A DNA stretch of 64,000 bases from Vannielia litorea. Its GTDB lineage: Bacteria > Pseudomonadota > Alphaproteobacteria > Rhodobacterales > Rhodobacteraceae. The notes under the pieces are model-generated. The model saw nothing but the letters and a program-made list of their open reading frames with translations. It was not told the origin of the DNA and searched no databases. The position numbers and the translations under genes were made by a program. Of this stretch, positions 8,701-17,799 are shown piece after piece; positions within the stretch are counted from its first letter, which is position 1; each line of letters starts with the position of its first letter. The DNA lies in the NCBI RefSeq assembly GCF_019801175.1, contig NZ_JAHVJR010000001.1, positions 2,232,001-2,296,000 on the forward strand, given 5' to 3'.

Positions 8701-10206
8701 TCATCCGCGGGCGTCTGCAAGCGGGAGTTCCCGCAATCTCATCGATGTCACACAGGCCAGCAGGGCCACCGCCGCACCGATCCAGAAGATCGGGTGAAGA
8801 GCGAGCGAGAAACCGTGCTGGACATGCGCCTGCGCCTCTGGTGGAAGGGTGGCGATGGTCGTCGCGCTCATCGAGCGCAGGCTCGTGCCCTCGGGCAAAG
8901 TGCCGGCGAGGTTCTGCGCCAGACCGGTACCGAAGAGCGCACCAAAGGCCGCCGTGCCTACCGATCCGCCAATGAGACGGAACATGTTGGCTGAGGCGGT
9001 CCCGACGCCGAGCATGTGGCGGGGCACCGCGTTCTGGATCGCGGCGACGCCGATGGAGAACACCGGGCCAAGGCCAAGGCCAACGAAGATCATCGACACG
9101 GCCACCAGCCAGAGCGGCGAGCCTTCGGAGAGGGTCGAGAGCGAGAGCATGGCCAAGGCGAGCAAGGCGGTCGAGAGCGTTGGCATGATCTTGTAACGGC
9201 CGGTGCGTGCCATGATCTGCCCTGCCCCGGTCGACGAGGCGATCAGCCCGGCCATCATCGGCGTCAGGAACAGCCCCGACACGGCGGGCGACACGCCCTG
9301 CACAACCTGCAGGTAGAGCGGGATGAAGGTGATCGTTCCGAACATCGCCACGCCCACCATGAAGCCCACAGTGTTCACCACGAGGAAGGTGTTGTTGCGG
9401 AAGAGCCCCAGAGGGAGAATGGGCTCTTCCGCACGCTGTTCGGCGAGAACGAACCCGGCGGCAGCGGCGAGCCCCAAGGCCACGAGGCCCAGAAACGCAG
9501 CACTGCCCCAGGGGAGGACCGTCCCGCCAAGGTTGGAGCCGAGCACGGCCACCGAAAGAACGGTGGCGAGCAACCCGGCTCCGAGAAAGTCGAGCTTCGC
9601 CTTGCTGGAGCGCGGCGGCGTTTCAAGCGCGAAGCCGAGCACCACGAAGGCCAGCAGGCCGACAGGGAAGTTCACGAAAAAGATCCAGTGCCAGCTGAAG
9701 GCTTGAACGAGGAAGCCGCCGATCAGCGGGCCGATGACGGTCGACACCCCGAAGACTGCCCCGAGCAGGCCCTGTGCCTTACCCCGTTCCCGGGGCGGCA
9801 ACACATCTGCCACCACGGCCATCGACACCACGATAAGACCGCCGCCGCCGAGGCCCTGCACCGCACGCCCGGCGATGAGCATCTCCATCGATTGCGCGAA
9901 GCCGCAGATCGCCGAGCCCAGCACGAACACCAGGATGCCGCCTTGGATGACCACCTTGCGCCCGAACAGGTCACCAAGCTTGCCACTAACCGGTGCGCCG
10001 ATGGTGGAGGCGAGCAAGAAGGCGGTGATGACCCATGTGATGTGATCCACCCCGCCGAGCTCTGCCACCATGATCGGCATCGCCGTGGTCACGATGGTTT
10101 GCCCGAGGGAGGCAAAGAGCAGAGTTGCCGCAACGGCAACCAGCACCAAACCCACTCGCCCGCTGGGTGCATTGTCTACAAAGGGCTTTTCGGTTGAAAC
10201 AGTCAC
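8701..10206 (-). CDS. MFS drug-efflux transporter, DHA2 type
   Basis: A 14-helix-type proton-driven exporter of about 501 residues. Family signatures are TAMPIMVAELG in helix 1, the loop GKLGDLFGRK (MFS motif A) and AGRAVQGLGGG. Such transporters export drugs or other small hydrophobic compounds; the substrate cannot be told from sequence. The frame is open to 10296 with an ATG at 10257, but the best start is GTG 10206. It has AAGGA 7 bases upstream, and the apparent promoter would place the transcript start near 10255. The divergent MarR gene shares its control region. Confidence 0.9.
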   Translation of the reverse strand: MTVSTEKPFVDNAPSGRVGLVLVAVAATLLFASLGQTIVTTAMPIMVAELGGVDHITWVITAFLLASTIGAPVSGKLGDLFGRKVVIQGGILVFVLGSAICGFAQSMEMLIAGRAVQGLGGGGLIVVSMAVVADVLPPRERGKAQGLLGAVFGVSTVIGPLIGGFLVQAFSWHWIFFVNFPVGLLAFVVLGFALETPPRSSKAKLDFLGAGLLATVLSVAVLGSNLGGTVLPWGSAAFLGLVALGLAAAAGFVLAEQRAEEPILPLGLFRNNTFLVVNTVGFMVGVAMFGTITFIPLYLQVVQGVSPAVSGLFLTPMMAGLIASSTGAGQIMARTGRYKIMPTLSTALLALAMLSLSTLSEGSPLWLVAVSMIFVGLGLGPVFSIGVAAIQNAVPRHMLGVGTASANMFRLIGGSVGTAAFGALFGTGLAQNLAGTLPEGTSLRSMSATTIATLPPEAQAHVQHGFSLALHPIFWIGAAVALLACVTSMRLRELPLADARG

Positions 10207-10258
10207 ATGTATGTCCTTGCCACCCAAAGCCTGAAAGGCCTTGGTTATCGGGTTCATT

Positions 10259-10290
10259 GCATATATGTGTCGATAGCATATATATGTCAA
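10259..10290. promoter_or_regulatory. Divergent MFS / MarR promoters with repeated operator
   Basis: GCATATAT occurs twice, at 10259 and 10276 (17-bp offset), and each copy contains a self-complementary ATATAT. On the minus strand a perfect TTGACA (10290-10285) has a -10-like CATATA 17 bases on (10267-10262), pointing at the MFS gene. On the plus strand TTGCAT (10257-10262) has ATATAT 17 bases on (10280-10285), pointing at marR. The two promoters overlap face to face, so a protein bound at the repeats would silence both. Confidence 0.65.
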
Positions 10291-10313
10291 CCACACGGAC
10301 AGGGGGAGCCACT

Positions 10314-10925
10314 TTGGGCGATAGAGACGAGCAAGTTATTCGCGATCTGGACCACGTCGGAGTCAGTGAAGATCTGGCCCGAAGTGCTCTTGAACTGGAC
10401 GCGACGCTCCAACGCTGGCGGCGCCGTTTCACGAAGCGAGAACTTGGTCTGCGCGCCGTCCGTGAACTCGGGCTGAAAGTGGAACTCGCCGAACTTGATG
10501 CGCTCATCGCTGTCTGGCGCCCTGCCAATGAATTTGGCGACGAAGACGAGGGCGAAACCACGGTGGGAACCGTCGCCACCCGCCTCGGCATCGACCCCTC
10601 TCGGGCGTCGCGCCTGACCACCGAACTGATCCGTAAGAAGCTGGTGCGCCGTGGCGTGAGCCAAGAAGATGCCCGCCGCGCCATCCTTGAGGTGACCAAC
10701 GATGGCGACCGGATTGTTCAGGCGGTCCGGGCTTTCAAATTCTACACCCTCGGCCACTTCCTTAAGAGCTGGACCGATGAAGAGGTGCGCACCTTCGTGC
10801 CGCTGATCGAGCGGTTCTCGTCATGGTCTGATGCCCCCGACGACCCCAGCGGAAAGATCGCCGCCGAGATCGACGCGCTGCGCGAAGGGCTGACAGATCT
10901 GGCGAACCAGAAGGACGACAAATAG
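10314..10925 (+). CDS. MarR-family transcriptional repressor
   Basis: A 203-residue winged-helix protein. The HTH runs through GTVATRLGIDPSRASRLTTEL, followed by the wing region RRGVSQEDARRAILEVTNDG typical of MarR proteins. TTG 10314 is preferred because GGGGAG lies about 6 bases upstream. The ATG at 10284 sits inside the operator and probably upstream of the transcript start. It most likely represses itself and the divergent MFS pump until a ligand binds. Confidence 0.88.
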   Translation: MGDRDEQVIRDLDHVGVSEDLARSALELDATLQRWRRRFTKRELGLRAVRELGLKVELAELDALIAVWRPANEFGDEDEGETTVGTVATRLGIDPSRASRLTTELIRKKLVRRGVSQEDARRAILEVTNDGDRIVQAVRAFKFYTLGHFLKSWTDEEVRTFVPLIERFSSWSDAPDDPSGKIAAEIDALREGLTDLANQKDDK

Positions 10926-10931
10926 AGCCGC

Positions 10932-13343
10932 ATGGCCGCGCTTCCGCCACGCTTCGCCGATTGGTTCGCCCGCAACGGCTGGGAGCCGCACCCCCATCAG
11001 ATGGAGATGCTGGACCGGGCACAAGAGCCTGCCAGCCTGCTGATCGCCCCGACGGGCGGCGGCAAGACCCTTGCCGGCTTCCTGCCCTCGCTGGCGGAAC
11101 TGGCGGATGGCAGCCACCAGGGGCTCCATACCCTCTACATCTCACCGCTCAAGGCCCTTGCCGCTGACATTCGGCGCAACCTTTTGCGGCCCGTCGAAGA
11201 GATGGGCCTTCCGATCCGGATTGAGGATCGCACCGGCGACACACCGGCCTCCGCTCGAAAGCGCCAGCGTGCCGACCCCCCGCACATCCTGCTCACCACG
11301 CCGGAATCATTGGCCCTCCTGATCTCCTACGAGGATGCGCCGCGTATCTTTGCGGGCCTCAGCCGCGTGGTGGTGGATGAGATCCATGCGTTGGCCGAGA
11401 GCAAGCGCGGTGACCAGCTCATGCTCGCGCTGTCCCGCCTTCAGGCACTCGCCCCCGGCATGCGCCGCGTCGGCCTTTCGGCTACGGTCGAAGACCCGCC
11501 TGCGCTGGCCCGACAACTGGCCTGCCATCCGGACCCCTGCAAAGTGATCCTCGCCGATCCCGGCCCCCTGCCCGACATCGCGATGCTTGAAACCGCAGCC
11601 CCTCCGCCCTGGGCCGGGGGCGGCGCGGTCCATGCAATCCCCGAGGTGCTGGCCGAGGTTCGCAAGCACCGGACCACACTGATCTTTCACAACACCCGCG
11701 CGCAGGCAGAGATTTTCTTTCACAACCTCTGGCTCGCCAATGAGGAAGGACTGCCAATCGCGATCCACCACGGCAGCCTCGCACGCGAGCAGCGGCAGAA
11801 GGTCGAAGCCGCGATGGTGTCCGGTGACCTGCGCGCGATCGTCTGCACCGGCACCCTCGATTTGGGCATTGACTGGGGCGATGTGGATCTGATCATCCAG
11901 ATCGGCGGGCCGAAGAACGTCAAGCGCCTGGTCCAGCGGATCGGGCGGGCGAACCACCGCTACAACGCGCCCTCCAAGGCCCGGCTGGTGCCCGCCAACC
12001 GGTTCGAGGTGCTGGAGTGCCGCGCCGCGCTGGAGGCCGCCGCCGAGCAAGACCTCGATGGCGAGCCGCGCGGCCCCGGCCCGCGCGATGTGCTTTGCCA
12101 GCACATCCTGATCCGCGCCTGCGCCGGGCCGTTCGACGAGGCCGAGCTATACCGTGAGGTCAAGACTGTCGGCGCCTATGCAGGGCTGTCGCGGGCCGCC
12201 TTTGACGACTGCCTCGATTTTTGCGCCACCGGCGGCTACGCGCTCAAGGCCTATGACCGATGGCAAAAGCTGATGCAGCGTGACGGCCTCTGGGGCCTGC
12301 GCGACCCACGCACGGCGCAGCGCATCCGCATGAACATCGGCACCATTCAGGACACCGAGCTGCTCAAAGTGCGCATGCGCGGTCGCGGTGGCCAACCCCT
12401 CGGCGAAGTCGAAGAGGGCTTTGCAGCCTCGTTGACAGAGGGCGATACCTTTCTGATCGGCGGCGAGATCGTGCGGTACGAGGGGTTGAAAGAGATGACG
12501 GTGCAGGTCAGCCGTTCGGCCAACAAGACACCGAAGATCGCGGTCTTCGGCGGCACCAAATTCTCGGCCTCAACCCGGCTGACCGAGCGGATTCTCGAGT
12601 TGATCCACGGCGATTGGCAGGCGCTGCCGGAGGACACCCGCCGTTGGCTGGCGCTTCAGCGCGATGTATCTCAACTGCCGCGTGGCGACAGGCTTCTGAT
12701 CGAGAGCTTCCCGCATGACAGTCGCGCCCACACCTGCCTCTATGGCTTTGCTGGCCGCAACGCCCAGCAGACGCTCGGCCTTCTTGTGACCCGCAGGATG
12801 GAGGAGGTGGGGCTGGACCCGCTGGGGTTTGTCGCCACCGACTACGCCACACTGATCTGGGGGCTGGAGCAGGTCGACGACCCGGCCCCGCTTCTGGCCC
12901 CTCAGGTGCTGCGTGACGTGCTAGAAGGGTGGCTAGCGAAGAACGCGGTAATGAAGCGAACCTTTCGTGCCTCGGCCACCATTGCCGGGCTGATCGAGCG
13001 CAACCTGCCACAAAACCGCAAAACTGGCCGTCAGGCGACCTTCTCCTCCGACATCCTCTACGACACGCTGCTGAAGTATGACCCCGATCACCTTCTGATG
13101 CGGATCACCCGCGAAGAGGCGATGAAGGGGCTTGTAGATTTCGGACGTGTCGAAGAGATGCTCGCCCGCGTCGAGGGCCGCATCGACCATGTGGTGCTTG
13201 ACCGGGTCACACCCATGGCCGCACCCCTCTTGCTTGAAGTGGGCAAGGTTCCGGTGGCCGGCAAGGGCCGCGAGAGGTTGGCGGAAGCTGAGGCCGAGGC
13301 GCTCATGGCCAAGGCCGGTCTGTCGAGCGGGGGCTTGCAGTAA
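10932..13343 (+). CDS. Ligase-associated DEXH-box DNA repair helicase (Lhr-like)
   Basis: An 803-residue superfamily 2 helicase: Walker A APTGGGKT (39-46), DEIH box in VVVDEIHAL, motif III SATV, and helicase C motifs TGTLDLGIDWGDV and VQRIGRANHR. The long C-terminal region is of the Lhr-core type. In many proteobacteria this protein is encoded beside an ATP-dependent DNA ligase, an exonuclease and PdeM in a predicted DNA-damage module. Here only PdeM follows, 27 bases downstream. It starts 6 bases after marR. Confidence 0.92.
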   Translation: MAALPPRFADWFARNGWEPHPHQMEMLDRAQEPASLLIAPTGGGKTLAGFLPSLAELADGSHQGLHTLYISPLKALAADIRRNLLRPVEEMGLPIRIEDRTGDTPASARKRQRADPPHILLTTPESLALLISYEDAPRIFAGLSRVVVDEIHALAESKRGDQLMLALSRLQALAPGMRRVGLSATVEDPPALARQLACHPDPCKVILADPGPLPDIAMLETAAPPPWAGGGAVHAIPEVLAEVRKHRTTLIFHNTRAQAEIFFHNLWLANEEGLPIAIHHGSLAREQRQKVEAAMVSGDLRAIVCTGTLDLGIDWGDVDLIIQIGGPKNVKRLVQRIGRANHRYNAPSKARLVPANRFEVLECRAALEAAAEQDLDGEPRGPGPRDVLCQHILIRACAGPFDEAELYREVKTVGAYAGLSRAAFDDCLDFCATGGYALKAYDRWQKLMQRDGLWGLRDPRTAQRIRMNIGTIQDTELLKVRMRGRGGQPLGEVEEGFAASLTEGDTFLIGGEIVRYEGLKEMTVQVSRSANKTPKIAVFGGTKFSASTRLTERILELIHGDWQALPEDTRRWLALQRDVSQLPRGDRLLIESFPHDSRAHTCLYGFAGRNAQQTLGLLVTRRMEEVGLDPLGFVATDYATLIWGLEQVDDPAPLLAPQVLRDVLEGWLAKNAVMKRTFRASATIAGLIERNLPQNRKTGRQATFSSDILYDTLLKYDPDHLLMRITREEAMKGLVDFGRVEEMLARVEGRIDHVVLDRVTPMAAPLLLEVGKVPVAGKGRERLAEAEAEALMAKAGLSSGGLQ

Positions 13344-13370
13344 TTCGACATTTCGGCCTAGGAACGGATC

Positions 13371-14027
13371 ATGAACGCTCATGCCTTCACCCTCGCCGGC
13401 TGCCGTCTCGAGGCGCGCCCTACCGGAGCGCTTTGGCTGCCCGATGAGCGGCTCCTGTGCGTCTCTGACCTGCATCTTGGCAAGTCCGAACGGATGGCCC
13501 GGCGGGGCGGCTCGCTTCTGCCGCCCTATGAGACTCTGGAAACGCTGGACAGGCTCGAGGCCGAGCTGGACCTGCTCGCGCCGGACACGGTGATTTGCCT
13601 TGGCGACAGTTTCGACGACTTGGGTGCAGCCCTGGCCTTGCCCGACAGTCTCAGGGTGCGCCTCGCAGGCATGCAAGCCGGTCGTCGCTGGATTTGGATC
13701 GAGGGCAACCACGATCCGGGACCGGTGGAGCTTGGCGGAGAGCACATGGCGCAACACGCCGTGGCGGGCCTCCGGTTCCGTCACATCGCGGAGGATGTCT
13801 GCACCGCGGGCGAGATCTCGGGGCACTACCACCCCAAGCACCGCCTGCCCCGCTCCGGCACCTCGCGCCCGGCCTTTGTTTACGATGGCACGCGACTCAT
13901 TCTGCCCGCCTTCGGCACCTATACCGGCGGCCTGCGGTGTGACACGCCAGAACTGCGCCGCCTCTTCGCAGCCCGCGCCATCGCCGTGCTCACCGGGCCG
14001 CGCGCCCTCGCCGTGCCCCTGCCCTGA
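13371..14027 (+). CDS. pdeM: Ligase-associated metallophosphoesterase PdeM
   Basis: A 218-residue calcineurin-like phosphoesterase with the metal-binding series SDLHLGKSERMARRG, CLGDSFDD, EGNHDPG and GHYHPKH. These match the DxH, GDxxD, GNH[DE] and GHxH motifs. It is the usual partner of the helicase encoded just upstream and is thought to act as a nuclease or phosphodiesterase in DNA repair. A ligase gene is not nearby. Confidence 0.9.
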   Translation: MNAHAFTLAGCRLEARPTGALWLPDERLLCVSDLHLGKSERMARRGGSLLPPYETLETLDRLEAELDLLAPDTVICLGDSFDDLGAALALPDSLRVRLAGMQAGRRWIWIEGNHDPGPVELGGEHMAQHAVAGLRFRHIAEDVCTAGEISGHYHPKHRLPRSGTSRPAFVYDGTRLILPAFGTYTGGLRCDTPELRRLFAARAIAVLTGPRALAVPLP

Positions 14028-14087
14028 CTGCGGAGTGCCTTGCCTCCCGCCGCGATTGCCCGCAGCCTGCACGTGGGAGGGCCGCAA

Positions 14088-14498
14088 ATGACAAGTATCG
14101 AAGACCGCATCCGCGGCAGTTTCGCCCGGCAAAGCATGATGGCAACGCTGAGGGCCGAGGTGGCTGCCGTTGCCGAGGGCCGAGTGACCCTCACCGCCCC
14201 CATTGCGGACCACGTGTTGCAACAGCATGGCTACGCCCACGCAGGCCTTGCCTTTTCGCTGGCTGACAGTGCTGCTGGATACTCTGCGCTTTCAGTCATG
14301 CCGGCGGACAAGGAGGTTCTGACCATCGAGATGAAGATCAACCTCATCGCCCCCGCCGCCGGCACGCGGCTGGTTGCGGAGGGGCGCGTCATCAAAAACG
14401 GGCGGCGGCTGGTCGTGGTGGCGGCCGATGTGTTTGCAGTAGAGAACGAAACGCGCCGGCACTGTGCGGTGCTGCAAGGCACGATGATCCCGGCGTGA
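14088..14498 (+). CDS. PaaI-type hotdog thioesterase
   Basis: A 136-residue single hotdog-fold protein. Its features are HGYAHAGLAFSLADSAAGYSAL (the helix after the catalytic loop) and VLTIEMKINLIAPAAG. PaaI-like enzymes hydrolyse acyl-CoA thioesters, often phenylacetyl- or hydroxyphenyl-CoAs; the substrate here is unknown. ATG 14088 follows GGGAGG by 7 bases, so the longer open frame from 14040 is not used. Confidence 0.88.
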   Translation: MTSIEDRIRGSFARQSMMATLRAEVAAVAEGRVTLTAPIADHVLQQHGYAHAGLAFSLADSAAGYSALSVMPADKEVLTIEMKINLIAPAAGTRLVAEGRVIKNGRRLVVVAADVFAVENETRRHCAVLQGTMIPA

Positions 14499-14522
14499 CA
14501 CCGGGCAGGAAAGGAAAGCGAG

Positions 14523-14747
14523 ATGGATAGCACCACCGAAGGCAGACTGATCGCCCAGCGTCAGGTCATCGCGATGATCGTCGCCGGGCGCAGCAAGGAC
14601 GACATCCTGCAATGGCTGGAAGAAGCCATGCGCGACGGGCAGGAGGACCCGGGCGCAGTCAATGAGGAGGCCTTTGCAATCGAGGGCGCATTGGCAGACG
14701 AACGCCAAGCGCTCGCCCGCGAAATCCGCCTGCGCTCAGGCGGTTAG
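14523..14747 (+). CDS. Small conserved-type hypothetical protein (74 aa)
   Basis: A soluble, acidic, mostly helical 74-residue protein (MDSTTEGRLIAQRQ...) preceded by GGAAAGG. It lies 24 bases after the thioesterase and is probably co-transcribed with it. Its last 12 bases overlap the 3' end of folD on the other strand. No function recognised. Confidence 0.7.
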   Translation: MDSTTEGRLIAQRQVIAMIVAGRSKDDILQWLEEAMRDGQEDPGAVNEEAFAIEGALADERQALAREIRLRSGG

Positions 14748-15635
14748 ACCTTCGGGCTCCGGCAACCCGTGCGCCCGGCAGCAGGCGGTGAGCGTGTTCG
14801 CCAGCAGACAGGCGATGGTCATCGGTCCCACCCCGCCCGGCACCGGCGTGATCGCCGCTGCGTTGTCCGAAGCCGCCGCGAAATCCACATCGCCCAAAAG
14901 CTTGGTCTTGCCCGGTTTGTCGGGGTGCGGGATGCGCGTGATACCCACGTCGATCACTGTGGCACCCGGCTTGACCCAATCACCCTGCACCATCTCGGCC
15001 CGCCCCACGGCGGCGATGAGAATATCGGCGCGGCGGCACACCTCGGCGAGATCCTTGGTGCGGGAGTGGGCAATGGTCACAGTGCAGTTGTTGCGCAGTA
15101 GGAGCTGGCCCATCGGTTTGCCAAAGAGATTGGAGCGCCCGATCACTACCGCCTCCTTGCCAGTGAGATCACCGAGTTGATCGCGCAGCAACATAAGGCA
15201 GCCCAGCGGCGTGCAACTCACAAGCGCCTTGCCGCCCGTCGCCAGTAGCCCCGCGTTGGTCACGCTAAGCCCGTCGACATCCTTGGTCGGGTCGATCCTC
15301 GCCACCGTGCGGCGCTCGTCAAGCTGCTCGGGCACCGGGAACTGGCAGAGGATGCCATGCACCGCCGGATCGGCATTGAGTTTGTCGATCAGGGCAAAGA
15401 GCGTCTCTTCGGAAGCATCGGCGGGCAGTTTGTGCTCGAAGCTGGCCATGCCAACCTCAACTGTCTGCCGGTGCTTGGCCGCCACGTAGACCTCGCTCGC
15501 CGGGTCTTCGCCCACCAGCACCACGGCGAGGCCGGGCGTGATGCCATGCTCGTCCTTGAGCCGCGCCACATGGCCCGCCACCTTTTCCCGAACCGAGGCC
15601 GCGAAGGCTTTTCCGTCTATCGTCTTTGCGCTCAT
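14736..15635 (-). CDS. folD: Bifunctional methylenetetrahydrofolate dehydrogenase / cyclohydrolase
   Basis: FolD interconverts 5,10-methylene-, methenyl- and 10-formyl-tetrahydrofolate. The 299-residue product shows VGEDPASEVYVAAK (active-site Lys 54), the NAD(P)-binding VIGRSNLFGKPM and the C-terminal PVPGGVGPMTIACL signature. ATG 15635 is used, with GGAGAG 4 bases upstream; an ATG at 15647 is also in frame. With fhs and chorismate mutase on the same strand it forms a one-carbon group. Confidence 0.95.
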   Translation of the reverse strand: MSAKTIDGKAFAASVREKVAGHVARLKDEHGITPGLAVVLVGEDPASEVYVAAKHRQTVEVGMASFEHKLPADASEETLFALIDKLNADPAVHGILCQFPVPEQLDERRTVARIDPTKDVDGLSVTNAGLLATGGKALVSCTPLGCLMLLRDQLGDLTGKEAVVIGRSNLFGKPMGQLLLRNNCTVTIAHSRTKDLAEVCRRADILIAAVGRAEMVQGDWVKPGATVIDVGITRIPHPDKPGKTKLLGDVDFAAASDNAAAITPVPGGVGPMTIACLLANTLTACCRAHGLPEPEGLTA

Positions 15636-15672
15636 GTGGCTCTCCATCTGGGTGCGTATCCTGTGCCAGCGC

Positions 15673-15984
15673 CTAACGGTCGGCGCCGCCGGTGCCAAGC
15701 TGCTCTTGCTCGCGGGCAACGTAGTAGTCGATCATCTCGCGCCACATGGCGCGGGCGAGGTCTGGTGCGAACCCGGCAGCCTCTGCCTTGGCAGTGACGT
15801 TCTGAAGCACCGCCTCGGCGCGGGAGGGGGCAGCGGCAGAGATGCCCGCCGCCCGCTTCAGAGCCGGAACGCAATCCACATGCGCCTGCCGCTCGGCCAG
15901 CAGGGTGATCAGCGCGGCATCGATCTCGTCGATCTGCGCGCGCATCTCCTCCATGGTGCCGATCGTGGCAGGCGGCTTGCGCAT
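15673..15984 (-). CDS. Chorismate mutase, AroQ type
   Basis: A 103-residue all-helical AroQ-class chorismate mutase (MEEMRAQIDEIDAALITLLAERQAHVD; later MWREMIDYYVAREQ). It converts chorismate to prephenate for Phe/Tyr synthesis. Its start codon shares one base with the fhs stop (TGATG), so translation of the two is likely coupled. Confidence 0.88.
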   Translation of the reverse strand: MRKPPATIGTMEEMRAQIDEIDAALITLLAERQAHVDCVPALKRAAGISAAAPSRAEAVLQNVTAKAEAAGFAPDLARAMWREMIDYYVAREQEQLGTGGADR

Positions 15985-17660
15985 CAGAACAGCCCTTCCA
16001 CGTCGCCCGCCTCATTCAGGCCGATGCTCTGCGCGGCAGGGGTACGCGGCAAGCCCGGCATGGTCATGATCTCCCCGCAGATCGCCACGATAAACCCGGC
16101 TCCGGCAGAGAGGCGCACCTCGCGCACTGGCACCGAATGGCCGGTGGGCGCGCCGCGCAGGTTGGGATCTGTCGAGAAGCTGTATTGCGTCTTGGCCATG
16201 CAGACCGGCAGATGACCGAAGCCCGCCGCCTCCCACGCGCGGAGCTGATCGCGGATCTTCTTGTCAGCCAGCACCTCGTCGGCATGGTAGATGCGGGTCG
16301 CGATGGTCTCGATCTTTTCGAAAAGGCCCATCTCGTCGGCATAGAGCGGTGCGAATTGCGAGGTGCCGCTGTCGGCAATCTCGGCCACGCGGGTCGCCAG
16401 CGCTTCGGTGCCTTTCGAGCCCTCGGCCCAGTGCTTGCAGAGGATCGCCTCCGAGCCCATTTCGGCCACGTAGTCCTTCACCGCCTGCACCTCGGCGTCG
16501 GTATCAGAGACAAAGTGGTTGATCGCCACCACCACCGGCACGCCGAAGCTCTTCACGTTCTGGATATGCCGCCCGAGGTTGGGGCAGCCCGCCTGCACCG
16601 CCGCAACGTTCTCGGCCCCAAGGTCGGCCTTGGCGACGCCGCCGTTCATCTTCATCGCTCGCACCGTGGCCACGAGCACCACGCAATCGGGCGCGAGGCC
16701 CGCCTTGCGGCACTTGATGTTCATGAACTTCTCGGCCCCGAGGTCGGCGCCGAAGCCCGCCTCGGTCACCACGTAGTCGGCCAGTTTGAGCGCGGTCGTG
16801 GTGGCGATGACCGAGTTGCACCCATGCGCGATGTTGGCAAAGGGGCCGCCATGCACGAAGGCCGGGTTATGCTCGAGCGTCTGCACGAGATTGGGCTGCA
16901 TCGCATCCTTCAGCAGCACCGTCATCGCCCCGGCTGCCCCAATCTGCGCGCAGGTGATCGGCTCACGCTCGCGGGTATAGGCCACGATGATCCGGCCGAG
17001 CCGGTGTTCAAGGTCGGCAAGATCGGTCGATAGGCAAAGGATCGCCATGACCTCGGAGGCTACGGTAATGTCGAACCCGCCTTGCCGCGGGAAGCCGTTG
17101 GCCACACCACCAAGGCTCACCACCACGTCACGCAGGGCACGGTCGTTCATGTCCATCACCCGGCGCCAGACCACGCGGCGTTCATCGATGCCCAGCTCGT
17201 TGCCCCAGTAGATGTGATTGTCGATCATCGCCGACAGCAGGTTGTGAGCGCTGGTGATCGCGTGGAAATCGCCGGTGAAATGGAGGTTCATCTCCTCCAT
17301 CGGCACCACCTGTGCATAGCCGCCGCCCGCCGCGCCGCCCTTCATGCCGAAGCAGGGGCCGAGCGAGGCTTCGCGGATGCAGATCGCCGCCTTCTTGCCG
17401 ATGGCATTCAGCCCGTCGCCGAGGCCAACTGTCGTGGTCGTCTTGCCCTCGCCTGCCGGCGTCGGGTTGATCGCCGTCACAAGGATGAGCTTGCCGTTCG
17501 CGCGGTCCTTCAGGCCCGAGATAAACGCCTGTCCCACCTTGGCCTTGTCATGGCCGTAGGGCAGCAGGTGCTCCTCCGGAATACCCAGCTTGGCGCCGAT
17601 CTCCTGAATGGGGCGTTTCTTCGCCTCGCGGGCAATCTCAATGTCGGATTTCACGCTCAT
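15984..17660 (-). CDS. fhs: Formate-tetrahydrofolate ligase
   Basis: A 558-residue ATP-dependent enzyme making 10-formyl-THF from formate. The nucleotide loop is TPAGEGKTTTT (67-77), and FTHFS signatures GGGYAQVVPMEEMNLHFTGD and PFANIAHGCNS are present. Length is normal for the family. In Rhodobacteraceae this feeds one-carbon units from formate or C1 donors. It shares its strand with chorismate mutase and folD downstream. Confidence 0.96.
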   Translation of the reverse strand: MSVKSDIEIAREAKKRPIQEIGAKLGIPEEHLLPYGHDKAKVGQAFISGLKDRANGKLILVTAINPTPAGEGKTTTTVGLGDGLNAIGKKAAICIREASLGPCFGMKGGAAGGGYAQVVPMEEMNLHFTGDFHAITSAHNLLSAMIDNHIYWGNELGIDERRVVWRRVMDMNDRALRDVVVSLGGVANGFPRQGGFDITVASEVMAILCLSTDLADLEHRLGRIIVAYTREREPITCAQIGAAGAMTVLLKDAMQPNLVQTLEHNPAFVHGGPFANIAHGCNSVIATTTALKLADYVVTEAGFGADLGAEKFMNIKCRKAGLAPDCVVLVATVRAMKMNGGVAKADLGAENVAAVQAGCPNLGRHIQNVKSFGVPVVVAINHFVSDTDAEVQAVKDYVAEMGSEAILCKHWAEGSKGTEALATRVAEIADSGTSQFAPLYADEMGLFEKIETIATRIYHADEVLADKKIRDQLRAWEAAGFGHLPVCMAKTQYSFSTDPNLRGAPTGHSVPVREVRLSAGAGFIVAICGEIMTMPGLPRTPAAQSIGLNEAGDVEGLF

Positions 17661-17769
17661 GGGGCCTCCCTCCTCCGGTCGCGGTGTTACTCAGGTGGTA
17701 GCGCTCACGCCAGCCCGGCAGCGGGCCTATTGCGACATATTCGGGCGCGGAAACGCCGGGTGCGGGAAA

Positions 17770-17795
17770 CCGGGGTTGACGATTGGAAACCCCGG
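17770..17795 (-). terminator. Terminator after the MOSC gene
   Basis: An 8-bp perfect stem (CCGGGGTT / AACCCCGG) with a 10-base loop starts 5 bases beyond the MOSC stop codon. Read on the minus strand it is followed by TTTCCC. It separates MOSC from the downstream fhs transcript. Confidence 0.5.
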
Positions 17796-17799
17796 TGGC

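Noticed and set aside
9016..10197. 393-codon open frame on the plus strand across the MFS gene
   Set aside because: It is the antisense shadow of the transporter: charged, His/Glu-rich composition, no family features, and the MFS reading on the other strand is clear.
17661..17769. Folate riboswitch upstream of fhs
   Set aside because: I looked for a conserved THF riboswitch layout and found only ordinary GC-rich stems and the preceding terminator.
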